Assembly (NCBI GenBank): GCA_001299455.1
Contig: CYUK01000003.1
Coordinates: 1,178,001 to 1,242,000 of the forward strand
Source: Clostridiales bacterium SIT11
GTDB taxonomy: Bacteria; Bacillota; Clostridia; Tissierellales; Peptoniphilaceae
DNA length: 64,000 bases
Direction: 5' to 3'
In this document: in pieces, positions 26,398 to 34,817 of the stretch
Layout of the letters: every line of letters begins with the position of its first letter
Numbering within the stretch: the first letter of the stretch is position 1
Notes under the pieces: model-generated
What the model was told of the DNA's origin: nothing
Database searches by the model: none
Seen by the model: only the letters and a program-made list of their open reading frames with translations
Position numbers and translations under genes: made by a program

Positions 26398-27087
26398 ATG
26401 CCAGCGAAGATTTTAATTGTAGATGACGAAGAAGCCATAGGAGAAATTATCTCCTATAATTTGGAAAAAGAAGGTTATGAAGCCGCCATCGCCTATGATG
26501 GCTATACTTGTTTGGACAAATTAAAAGAGGACTCCTTTGACTTGGTCCTCTTAGATGTAATGATGCCAAAGCTCAACGGTTTTGAAACCCTGGAAAAAAT
26601 CCGAAAAGACAGCCGGATTCCCGTAATTATGTTGACGGCCAAGGAAGAAGAAGCGGATAAAATCCTAGGACTGGAACTAGGCGCCGATGACTATGTCCTC
26701 AAGCCCTTTTCCATGCGGGAACTCATTGCCCGGGTCAAGGCTAATTTACGGCGGTCCACCTATGAAGCCGACAGCAAGGACGACGGCAAACTGATCCAGC
26801 ATGGAGACATTCAAATAGACCTGGGCAAGTATGAAGTGACCAAAAGAGGGAAGATTGTGGACCTGACCCTCCGGGAGTTTGAGCTCTTGAAATTTTTAGC
26901 CCAAACACCGGACCAAGTTTATTCCCGGGAGGAGCTCCTGGAAAAAGTCTGGGACTATGAATACTATGGAGATATCCGGACGGTAGATGTTACTGTTCGA
27001 AGGCTCCGGGAAAAAATTGAAGATGAAGACGGAGACTTCCAGTATATTTTAACTAAACGGGGCGTAGGCTACTATTTCGGAGGATGA
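26398..27087 (+). CDS. walR: cell-wall two-component response regulator WalR (YycF)
   Basis: 229 residues: receiver domain (VDDEEAIGE, Asp53 in LVLLDVMMP, Lys in LKPFSMREL) and OmpR-type winged helix with DIRTVDVTVRRLREKIE and KRGVGYYF. Members of this clade control peptidoglycan hydrolases. The identity is fixed by synteny with walK, yycH, yycI and walJ. AAAAGGAGGACCT precedes the ATG. Confidence 0.92.
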   Translation: MPAKILIVDDEEAIGEIISYNLEKEGYEAAIAYDGYTCLDKLKEDSFDLVLLDVMMPKLNGFETLEKIRKDSRIPVIMLTAKEEEADKILGLELGADDYVLKPFSMRELIARVKANLRRSTYEADSKDDGKLIQHGDIQIDLGKYEVTKRGKIVDLTLREFELLKFLAQTPDQVYSREELLEKVWDYEYYGDIRTVDVTVRRLREKIEDEDGDFQYILTKRGVGYYFGG

Positions 27088-27088
27088 G

Positions 27089-28885
27089 ATGTTATCCAGT
27101 TTTAAGGCAAGATTTATCTTTATCTATCTGATTCTCATCTTAATTTGTATGTCCATTGTAGGCTCTTTCTTGATTAATCGCTTGGAAGAAAGTCAAATGA
27201 AGACCATAGAAACTGAGATGAATGAAACAGTGGATTCCATGGTGGCTTCAGCCAATTACCTGAAGAACCGTCCCTGGGAAAAAGAGGACCAGGCCCTGCA
27301 AAATACCCTAGATGGCTGGCGACTTTCCTCCAGCGAATCCATGTATGTCCTGTCCAAGGATGAAGTGCCTAAGATTTTGGCCGCCTCTGTAAATTCCAAG
27401 GAGCAAATTAAGGGGAAAAATGCCCTGGCCCAAAGGGACTTAAATCCGGATATTATCCTGAATGCCCGGAAGGGCCAGGTGGCTACAGTCATTCTAGAAA
27501 ACAACAGCCATATTCCCATCCGCCACTTGGCCAAGCCGGTGTTTTCTCCTGATGGACAAGTCCAGGGGATTTTTTACATGCAAACTAGCTTGGAACCGGT
27601 CTATGGCGTCATCCAGGACACCAAGACCCTCCTGACCTATGCCACAGTTCTAGGTCTTTTTATTACTACAATTTTAGGCTTTTTTATTGCCAATTCTGTG
27701 ACAGAACCTGTCCGGGAAATTACCTCCAAGGCCAAGGAAATGGCGGAAGGAAATTTTGACCAAAAGGTGGAAGTCAAGAGTAAGGATGAAATCGGCCAAA
27801 TGGCCTCCATGTTTAACTATCTGACAGGAGAGTTAAAGGAGACTATTAACAAGATGGATATTGAACGGTCCAAGCTGGACACCATCTTCCACTACATGGC
27901 GGAAGGGGTCATTGCCATTGACCGGAAAAATTATTTAATCCATATCAACCCCATAGCCAAGGGGATTTTAAACCTGGAAGAAGATGTCTATGAGGGCAAG
28001 GTTCCCATGGACCTAGCTAGCTTAAACCTAAGGTATATTAATTATTATGCCCCCAGCAGCCTTTCTGGAGAGGCCCAGCTGGACCGGGGCAACCACTTTT
28101 ACAATATGAAGTATGCCCCCTATAGAAATGAGCTGGGAGAAAATTCCGGCCTTATTGTGGTTTTCCAAGACATTACCAAGGAACATCAACTGGATGAAAT
28201 GCGGAAGGAATTTGTGGCCAATGTGAGCCATGAGTTAAAGACGCCCTTAACCAGTATTAAATCCTATACAGAAACCTTAATGGACCCGGACTTAAATGCT
28301 CCTGTCCGCCTCCGGTTTTTAAAGGTCATTGAAAGAGAATCTGACCGGATGGCTTCCCTGGTCCGGGACCTTTTACAATTGTCCAATATTGACAACCATT
28401 CCCTAAAGCTACAAATGGAAAACTTGGATACCTATGGCCTGGTGGATGGCGTTCTAGAAGGTCTCCGGCCCCTTTTAGAGGAAAAGCACCAAAGATTATT
28501 TTTAAATATTGCCCCAGATATTGCCCCTATTTTTGGAGATAGCCATGGAATCCAAAGGATTTTAAATAATATTATCTCCAATGCCATTAAGTACACAGAA
28601 GATGGGGGAGAGATTACCATTGAAGCCAAAAACTGGGGCCCCCGAGTCCAGGTCCAAGTCAAGGATACAGGCCTTGGAATTCCTGCCAAGGATATGGACC
28701 GGATTTTTGAACGCTTTTACCGGGTGGAAAAGGGACGGAGCCGGCGGATGGGAGGCACAGGTTTGGGCCTATCCATTGCCAAGGAATTAATGGAATCCAT
28801 GGGAGGGCGGATTGACCTTTCCTCAACCCTAGGCAAGGGAACGACGGTCACCCTCCTCTTTAAAGGAGGAGAAAACCTTGAATGA
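27089..28885 (+). CDS. walK: cell-wall sensor histidine kinase WalK (YycG)
   Basis: 598 residues in the WalK layout: membrane helix, extracytoplasmic sensor loop of about 150 residues, second helix ending near 205, HAMP domain (about 205-255), PAS domain starting at LDTIFHYMAEGVIAI, HisKA with NVSHELKTPLTSI, and HATPase with NAIKYTEDG and GTGLGLSIAKEL. It phosphorylates WalR; the kinase activity is restrained by YycH and YycI encoded next. It overlaps yycH by eight bases. Confidence 0.93.
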   Translation: MLSSFKARFIFIYLILILICMSIVGSFLINRLEESQMKTIETEMNETVDSMVASANYLKNRPWEKEDQALQNTLDGWRLSSSESMYVLSKDEVPKILAASVNSKEQIKGKNALAQRDLNPDIILNARKGQVATVILENNSHIPIRHLAKPVFSPDGQVQGIFYMQTSLEPVYGVIQDTKTLLTYATVLGLFITTILGFFIANSVTEPVREITSKAKEMAEGNFDQKVEVKSKDEIGQMASMFNYLTGELKETINKMDIERSKLDTIFHYMAEGVIAIDRKNYLIHINPIAKGILNLEEDVYEGKVPMDLASLNLRYINYYAPSSLSGEAQLDRGNHFYNMKYAPYRNELGENSGLIVVFQDITKEHQLDEMRKEFVANVSHELKTPLTSIKSYTETLMDPDLNAPVRLRFLKVIERESDRMASLVRDLLQLSNIDNHSLKLQMENLDTYGLVDGVLEGLRPLLEEKHQRLFLNIAPDIAPIFGDSHGIQRILNNIISNAIKYTEDGGEITIEAKNWGPRVQVQVKDTGLGIPAKDMDRIFERFYRVEKGRSRRMGGTGLGLSIAKELMESMGGRIDLSSTLGKGTTVTLLFKGGENLE

Positions 28886-30266
28886 ACGATTAAAAACATT
28901 TCTCCTGTGGACCCTGTCCTTCCTCTTGCTTATCCAGGTTCGAGCCATTTGGTTCCAACTGCCGGAGCCCTCTTTAAAGGCCCGGGCGCCGGAGAATTTT
29001 GAATCCAGCCAATTAAAGGAAGATCTTTTAGGACCGAAAAAAATCCTAATCCACTTTTCTCCCAAGGACCACACAGTCCTCTACAAAACCAAGGACTACT
29101 GGCCTATTGTAAGAAGAGGCTTGGACGGAGTCTATGGAAGCTTTAAAGATAGCCTAGAGGCCGATTCCTTAAGTGAAGACGACTATATCCAAAAGATTGA
29201 CCAAGGACGGGTGGTCTCCCTTTGCTTTTCAGGAGTCCTAGACCATGGGAACTGGGCTCAACTCTTAGGCCTAGATGTCTCTCATTTAACCAAGCGGATC
29301 CAGGGAAAACTCCTAGGCCTGGATGTTTTTCTAGATGAAGATACCTTAATTTTTACCACAGACCAAGGCCACTTTCTTCTGCCCATGACCATCCACACCC
29401 TAGGAGACCTCAAGGGCAAGGTGGGGCAAATGTATGACTCTCGGAGGTACAGAAATTATACCTCCTTTTATGAAAAATATGGCATCAAAAATCTATCCTA
29501 TGTTCCCAGAATCAACACCCAACCGCCCCAGTCCATTCCCTTGGAAAATAAGTTACGGACCTTGGACTCTTCTGTAGAAAGCAACCTGGCCCGGAGATTT
29601 TTAAGGGAAAACATTGATTATATTCGAGAAATTACAGAAAAAAATGCCGTGACCTATGTCTATGATCAAAAGGTCCTTCGCTTAAACAATAATGGCTGGC
29701 TCAACTACAGCGATGGAGAAAAGCCGGGAAGTTATGAAACCAGCCTGGTCCAGTCCCTAGATACGGCCCTGGACTTTATTACCACCCGGACAGGAACTTC
29801 TGAAGCCCTGTATTTAAAAGAGGCTAAGGAGGTCCCCTCCGACCAGGGGTCCAGCTATCTCTTTAGTTTTGGAATGGAAACTAACCACCGCCGGGTCTAC
29901 CGCCTGGGCAAGGAAAATTACCAGGCAAGGATTCTCTTAACCAACAACAAGGTCCAAAAGTTGGACTTCCTCTACCAAAGGCCGGAGGAAACAGACTTTA
30001 ATGAAAGTATAGACACCACAAAGGAAAGTCTGTCTCCGGAAGATACTATTGAAAAAAACCTGGGAATTTTAAGCCCAGGAGGAGAGAGCCTGGAAGAAAC
30101 TTTAACCAAAGTGGACTTTATTGATGCTGCCTATGTGGACCTGGAAAAACCAGGGGGCCATGAAAACTTAAAACCTGTTTGGTGTATTTCCATCCAGGGC
30201 CGCCTCTATTTAATGGATATGAAGACAGGAGCCATTCTGATGGGAGGGGAAAATGGATTGGTCTAA
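28878..30266 (+). CDS. yycH: two-component regulatory protein YycH
   Basis: 462 residues starting with TTG at 28878, preceded by AAAGGAGG at the right distance; no in-frame ATG is nearby. A single N-terminal membrane helix is followed by a large external region, as in YycH. It forms a membrane complex with YycI and WalK. It overlaps walK upstream and yycI downstream by 14 bases. The assignment rests mainly on topology, length and synteny because these proteins are poorly conserved. Confidence 0.85.
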   Translation: MNERLKTFLLWTLSFLLLIQVRAIWFQLPEPSLKARAPENFESSQLKEDLLGPKKILIHFSPKDHTVLYKTKDYWPIVRRGLDGVYGSFKDSLEADSLSEDDYIQKIDQGRVVSLCFSGVLDHGNWAQLLGLDVSHLTKRIQGKLLGLDVFLDEDTLIFTTDQGHFLLPMTIHTLGDLKGKVGQMYDSRRYRNYTSFYEKYGIKNLSYVPRINTQPPQSIPLENKLRTLDSSVESNLARRFLRENIDYIREITEKNAVTYVYDQKVLRLNNNGWLNYSDGEKPGSYETSLVQSLDTALDFITTRTGTSEALYLKEAKEVPSDQGSSYLFSFGMETNHRRVYRLGKENYQARILLTNNKVQKLDFLYQRPEETDFNESIDTTKESLSPEDTIEKNLGILSPGGESLEETLTKVDFIDAAYVDLEKPGGHENLKPVWCISIQGRLYLMDMKTGAILMGGENGLV

Positions 30267-31104
30267 AATCAAGACAACTTTAATTATTGCCCTGGTCCTG
30301 GCCAACCTGGCCCTGGCCTATGTGGTTGTGGGTCAAAAAGCCGCCAGGGAAGACGGGACCTTTACTAGGAGCTTTCAAACCAAGGCCCTGGCCCTCTTGA
30401 AAGAAAATCAAATCCAAGTAGACCCAGATGTCCGGCTGAAAAAGGCCAAACTCAACTCCCTTAGGGTCAAGTATGAAGCTATTTCTGAAGAAGAATTAAA
30501 CCAAGTCTTTTTCCACAATGAGGGTCTTCTGAACCAGCCAAACCTAGGCCTGGTAAAATTATCCCTGGACAAGGAAAGTTTGACCATCTACAATGGACGG
30601 AGGCTTTATTATCAAAATAATCTGGACTTTTCCAAAGAGAAGATGACCAGGGAAGAGGCCCAGGAAAAGGCCCTAGAATTTTTACAAAAACGCCGGTTTA
30701 AAAGTAATGACCTCCAGCTCGTTCAATGGAGCCCCTGGCAGGGAGGCTACCAATTAATTTATAAGAAAGTCCATGACAAGGTCCTGGTGGAAACCACCTA
30801 CACTAAATTTTATTTAGATAAAAATGGGGTCCATTCCATGGAAAGGCTCTGGCTCAATGTCCTAAAGGCTTCAGAGCATGCCCTTCCCCTGGTTAGCCCC
30901 AGTAAGGCCCTCCTTTCTCTTTTAGATGAAGAAGGCCCCCTAGGCCCCCAGACTGTGGTGGACATTAGTCCCTGCTATTATTTTAACCCCCAAAAACAAG
31001 GATATATTGAAGATATTACCAAGGCCCAGCAAGGCCGGGCCATTCCCGCCTGGCGGATCCAGTTGGATTCCGGCCAGGAAGTCATTGTGGATGGCCTATC
31101 TTAA
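30253..31104 (+). CDS. yycI: two-component regulatory protein YycI
   Basis: 283 residues beginning MDWSKIKTTLIIALVLANLALAY-like, a short cytoplasmic tail and one membrane helix typical of YycI, then an external domain with a YycH/YycI-type C-terminal region (IPAWRIQLDSG). It partners YycH in modulating WalK. The start codon overlaps the end of yycH, and walJ follows 21 bases later. Confidence 0.87.
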   Translation: MDWSKIKTTLIIALVLANLALAYVVVGQKAAREDGTFTRSFQTKALALLKENQIQVDPDVRLKKAKLNSLRVKYEAISEEELNQVFFHNEGLLNQPNLGLVKLSLDKESLTIYNGRRLYYQNNLDFSKEKMTREEAQEKALEFLQKRRFKSNDLQLVQWSPWQGGYQLIYKKVHDKVLVETTYTKFYLDKNGVHSMERLWLNVLKASEHALPLVSPSKALLSLLDEEGPLGPQTVVDISPCYYFNPQKQGYIEDITKAQQGRAIPAWRIQLDSGQEVIVDGLS

Positions 31105-31125
31105 AGGAGGGAAGAAGGAGAAAAA

Positions 31126-31926
31126 ATGAATTTTTGTTCGCTCGCCAGTGGTTCCAGTGGAAATTGCCAATATATAGAAACAAAAGAGAGCCGCTTTTTG
31201 ATAGATGCCGGCCAAACAGGAAAAAAAATAGAAAATTTGCTCGGAGAAATTCAAGTGGACCCCAAGAGCCTAGACGGGATTTTAGTGACCCATGAGCACT
31301 TTGACCATACTTCGGCTGTAGGGGTCCTGGCCCGGCGGTATGGCCTCAAGGTCTTTGCCAATGAAAATACCTGGCTGGCCATGGAAAAAACAGTGAAGAA
31401 AATCCCCAAGAGCCAGCAGGTGGTTTTTGAAACAGGAAAGGACTTGGAGTACAAGGATTTAAAAATTGAAACCATCCCCCTCTTTCACGATTGTGTCCAG
31501 GGGACGGGATTTATTTTACAGGATAAGGACACGAAAATTGCCATGTTAACAGATACCGGCTGGGTTTCCACCTCCATGTTGGAGAAAATGGCCCATGCAG
31601 ACCTCTACTATATTGAGGCCAACCATGATGAAGACCTCTTGCGGACAGGCCCTTATTCCTTTGCCCTAAAGCAAAGAATTGCCTCTAACCGAGGCCACTT
31701 GTCCAACCACCACGCCGCCAGTATTTTAGAAAAACTTTTACAAAAAAAGAAGGAACATGTCCTCCTGGGACACTTATCAACAGATAACAACGACCCCTTA
31801 CTGGCTGTACGGACCATTCGGGAAGACTTGGCCAGGACTAATATTCATGAAGGCTTAGACTTTACCATGGAAGTGGCCAAACCATGTGAGCCAAGTCGTA
31901 TTTATCTAGGAAAGGATCAAGGATGA
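31126..31926 (+). CDS. walJ: MBL-fold metallohydrolase WalJ (YycJ)
   Basis: 266-residue metallo-beta-lactamase fold protein beginning NFCSLASGSSGNCQYI, a hallmark of YycJ, with the metal motif THEHFDHTSA and later GHLSNHHA and LGHLSTDNN histidines. YycJ is a nuclease linked to DNA repair and cell-division coordination. It is the last of the walRK-yycHI-walJ set. Its stop overlaps surE by four bases. Confidence 0.92.
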   Translation: MNFCSLASGSSGNCQYIETKESRFLIDAGQTGKKIENLLGEIQVDPKSLDGILVTHEHFDHTSAVGVLARRYGLKVFANENTWLAMEKTVKKIPKSQQVVFETGKDLEYKDLKIETIPLFHDCVQGTGFILQDKDTKIAMLTDTGWVSTSMLEKMAHADLYYIEANHDEDLLRTGPYSFALKQRIASNRGHLSNHHAASILEKLLQKKKEHVLLGHLSTDNNDPLLAVRTIREDLARTNIHEGLDFTMEVAKPCEPSRIYLGKDQG

Positions 31927-32678
31927 AAATACTATTAACCAACGATGACGGCTACAAGGCGCCAGGCATCCTAGCCATGGCCAAGGAACTGGTCAAAAGC
32001 CACCAAGTTTTTTTAGTTGCTCCTAAGGTGGAGCATTCCGGTATGAGCCACTCCATTACCATTCGTAAGCCCCTGGAAATCCGAAAAGAGACCCTTGAAG
32101 GCCTGGATATTCCCTGCTATTCTGTCCAAGGAACACCGGCAGATTGTGTCCGGGTGGGCCTGGACTATATTTTAGAGGAGGATGTGGATTTGGTAGTTTC
32201 CGGCTGTAACCTAGGCTACAACGCAGGCATGGATATCCTCTATTCCGGTACGGTGTCTGCCTGTGCTGAAGCTAACCTCTTTCAGAAGCCGGCCATGGCC
32301 GTGTCTGCCCAAATGTATAAGAAGTTTGATGCGGACTTTTTAAAAGGGGCCCAGGTGGCCATGGAAATCTTGGAAAAGGTCAAGGAGGACCTGGTTCAAG
32401 AGGTCATCACCCTCAATGTAAATATTCCCTATGCCATGGGAAATCCTAAGGAGCCTGTAGTTTGTTCCCTGGGAGAGCCCATATACGACCGCTATGAAAA
32501 GGACCAGGTGGATTCTGGAAGTTTTCAATTAAAACTTGTAGGCAGAAATAAGGGTCGATTTGCAGAGGGGACAGACCGCTATTACTTGGAAAAGGGCCAT
32601 ACCACCATGACTCCTGTCCGCTATGACTTTGCCAACAAAGTCCTAGAAAACCAATGGGAAAAGATTTGGGAAAACTGA
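31923..32678 (+). CDS. surE: 5'/3'-nucleotidase SurE
   Basis: 251 residues starting MKILLTNDDGYKAPG with the metal-binding Asp pair (8-9), then MSHSITIRKPL, GTPADCVRVG and SGCNLGYNAG with the Asn that completes the metal site. It dephosphorylates nucleoside monophosphates in the cytoplasm. It overlaps walJ, so it is likely cotranscribed with the wal operon, an arrangement that differs from Bacillus, where an htrA-like gene usually follows. Confidence 0.93.
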   Translation: MKILLTNDDGYKAPGILAMAKELVKSHQVFLVAPKVEHSGMSHSITIRKPLEIRKETLEGLDIPCYSVQGTPADCVRVGLDYILEEDVDLVVSGCNLGYNAGMDILYSGTVSACAEANLFQKPAMAVSAQMYKKFDADFLKGAQVAMEILEKVKEDLVQEVITLNVNIPYAMGNPKEPVVCSLGEPIYDRYEKDQVDSGSFQLKLVGRNKGRFAEGTDRYYLEKGHTTMTPVRYDFANKVLENQWEKIWEN

Positions 32679-32732
32679 ACCTTTTCAAAAAATAAGCTTT
32701 TTGTTAAAATGGCTTATTGAGGAGGATGAATA

Positions 32733-33626
32733 ATGGAAAAAGATAAAAAAGTTTGGATTTCAGAAATGGCCATGCTCATTGTAGCCATGATTTGGGGAGG
32801 AACCTTTGTTGCGGCAAAACATGCCCAGGATACGATTCCCAACTTGTGGATTTTAGCCATTCGATTTATCCTGGCCAGCGGCTTAATGGCCCTGATTTTC
32901 TTTAAGGAATGGAAAAAACTTGACCGAAAGACCGTGAAATACGGGAGTATTATAGGTCTTCTTTTATTTGCTGGAATTGCCATTCAAATGCTGGGTCTCC
33001 GCTATACCACGCCGGCCAAGCAGTCTTTTGTCCTGGTTTCCTATGTCATAATTGTTCCCTTAATGGAATGGGCTTTTTACGGCCATAGACCGGAAAATAA
33101 AATCTTTTTTTCTGGACTTTTATGTATTATCGGTGTGGGCCTTTTATCCTTAAATAAAAATCTGCAATTAAGTTTTGGAGATGCCTGTACCCTAATCTAT
33201 GCCTTTATATTCTCCACCCAGGTCTTAAAGGTGGCAGAATATTCCCCTAAGGTGAACTCCTTAATTTTATTTTCTATTTTCCAATTTATCACAGCAGGGG
33301 TTTTAAGCCTAATCGTCGTCCTAGTAGCAGGAACTCCCTTAAATATAGAAAATATAAGCCATGGATCCTTTATGGGTCTTGCCTACTTAACCCTTTTAAA
33401 TACAGCCACAGCCTTTACTATTCAAAATTTTGCCCAAAAATATGCCAGACCAGCCAACACGGCCTTGATTATGGCCACAGAATCCATTTTTGGAGCCTTT
33501 GCCGCCTACTTTTTTGCAGGGGAAAACTTCGATACCCGGAAAATTATTGGCTGTAGTCTCATTTTTATTGCCATCTTTACAGCCCAAGTGGACTTAAAAG
33601 CATTGAGAAAACAAAAGGAGGCTTAA
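32733..33626 (+). CDS. DMT/EamA family permease
   Basis: 297 residues with ten predicted membrane helices in two EamA repeats; the first contains MIWGGTFVAAKHA and the second ends with the ESIFGAFAAYFFAGE signature. A drug/metabolite transporter of unknown substrate. TTGAGGAGGATGAATA precedes the ATG. It is separated from surE by 54 bases and followed directly by a membrane protein gene. Confidence 0.87.
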   Translation: MEKDKKVWISEMAMLIVAMIWGGTFVAAKHAQDTIPNLWILAIRFILASGLMALIFFKEWKKLDRKTVKYGSIIGLLLFAGIAIQMLGLRYTTPAKQSFVLVSYVIIVPLMEWAFYGHRPENKIFFSGLLCIIGVGLLSLNKNLQLSFGDACTLIYAFIFSTQVLKVAEYSPKVNSLILFSIFQFITAGVLSLIVVLVAGTPLNIENISHGSFMGLAYLTLLNTATAFTIQNFAQKYARPANTALIMATESIFGAFAAYFFAGENFDTRKIIGCSLIFIAIFTAQVDLKALRKQKEA

Positions 33627-33627
33627 A

Positions 33628-34524
33628 ATGTCCAGTCCAGACGTGAAGCTTGTTGAAGAAAGAGCAAAAGAAGTCTTTAAAGCTTCTTTTTCAGTTATTC
33701 TGTTAGGGTTTATTCTCATTACCCTCCTGTCTTTGGCAGGTAACAAATCCTATGACTACCTAGATCCTAGGGGAAGAGAAGAAGTTCGGATAGAAAAAGA
33801 GGATCCCTATGCCTTTCAGACGAGGGAAAAGAAAGAGGACTACTTTTTAAAAGTCCTACCGGGCCCTAAGTCTAGGACCTACCGGCAAGTCCTTTATCCA
33901 GGCAACCTCCTGTTAACCAGCCTGGGAGACTTAATTTCTGCTGGCCTTTTTGTGGCTATTTACCGGCAGGTCTTTGAAAAAAGACAGACGAAACCAAGGG
34001 ATCTTTTTCTCTTTTTCCGTCGCCATCCCTTGCGGAACTACCTTTGTGTCTTGGTCTTGGGGACAATAACAACTCTTTTAAGTCTCTTTCTTTCTATACC
34101 AGGTTACTACTTTGCCCTTGTCATTTTTTTCTATCCTTTGGTCCTCTATAGCTATTTAGATGAGGAGAAGTTTCCTGTAAAAGAGGCTTGGAAGAAGACT
34201 CTGGACCAGTCCAGGGGAAGAAAGATGGATATTTTTACCAAGCAGTTTAAGTATGGGGTCTTAATCTTTGCCTTGGCTATGGCTCTTGGAATCCTACTAC
34301 TGGTCCTAGATATGGGATTTTCCTCTACAACAGCTATAGACTTTCCAAAGTTTTATGGTGTCTTTGCGATTTTACAAATCCTCATCTCTTCTCTGATGTT
34401 CTTAGTCGCCGGTGTTTGGATTTATATGGCGACCATTGAAGTCTTTGAAGAAATGAAACTGGAAGGGGAGAAGGGTCCGGGCCCAGGCCTGGAAGAGGGT
34501 CCAGAAGATAAAACCCTGTCCTAG
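33628..34524 (+). CDS. multi-pass membrane protein of unknown function
   Basis: 298 residues. A helix near 20-40, an extracytoplasmic charged loop of about 65 residues, then four or five further helices, and a charged Gly/Pro/Glu-rich cytoplasmic tail. The body (SLGDLISAGLFVAIYRQVF ... YSYLDEEKFPVKEAWKKT) resembles DUF975-type integral membrane proteins, but I am not certain. The start lies just after the permease stop, with AAGGAGGCTTAAA upstream, so the two form an operon. Confidence 0.6.
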   Translation: MSSPDVKLVEERAKEVFKASFSVILLGFILITLLSLAGNKSYDYLDPRGREEVRIEKEDPYAFQTREKKEDYFLKVLPGPKSRTYRQVLYPGNLLLTSLGDLISAGLFVAIYRQVFEKRQTKPRDLFLFFRRHPLRNYLCVLVLGTITTLLSLFLSIPGYYFALVIFFYPLVLYSYLDEEKFPVKEAWKKTLDQSRGRKMDIFTKQFKYGVLIFALAMALGILLLVLDMGFSSTTAIDFPKFYGVFAILQILISSLMFLVAGVWIYMATIEVFEEMKLEGEKGPGPGLEEGPEDKTLS

Positions 34525-34600
34525 GGATGAATTTTTCTTGACCCTAGGGAAAACTTGTGGTTAAATAGGACTGTTAAGGTCCCTGAGACATGGAAAGAAT

Positions 34601-34623
34601 AGAGCCCAGGAGGGCTCTTTTTT
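34601..34623 (+). terminator. intrinsic terminator
   Basis: AGAGCCC (34601-34607) pairs with GGGCTCT (34612-34618) around AGGA, followed by six T residues. Confidence 0.9.
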
Positions 34624-34683
34624 CATGAAGAAGGACGAAAAGGTAAAGAAGTGTCAAAAGATGGGGTAAAGATTGACAAAGGT

Positions 34684-34722
34684 CTATTTTTCAATGAAAA
34701 TAGAGGCAAGCTGTGGTATAAT
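34684..34722 (+). promoter_or_regulatory. probable secA promoter region with dyad
   Basis: TATAAT at 34717-34722 is about 95 bases before secA. A seven-base inverted repeat CTATTTT / AAAATAG (34684-34703) covers the place of the -35 box, and a TTGACA at 34673 is too far from this -10. The dyad might be an operator. Confidence 0.4.
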
Positions 34723-34817
34723 AAGATAGTTAAGGAATTTTACTTACAGGACAATAAGCCAAAACTTGGCGTGAAATAAATGAACTTGGAAATAAAAATG
34801 AGAAAGGTGATATGACA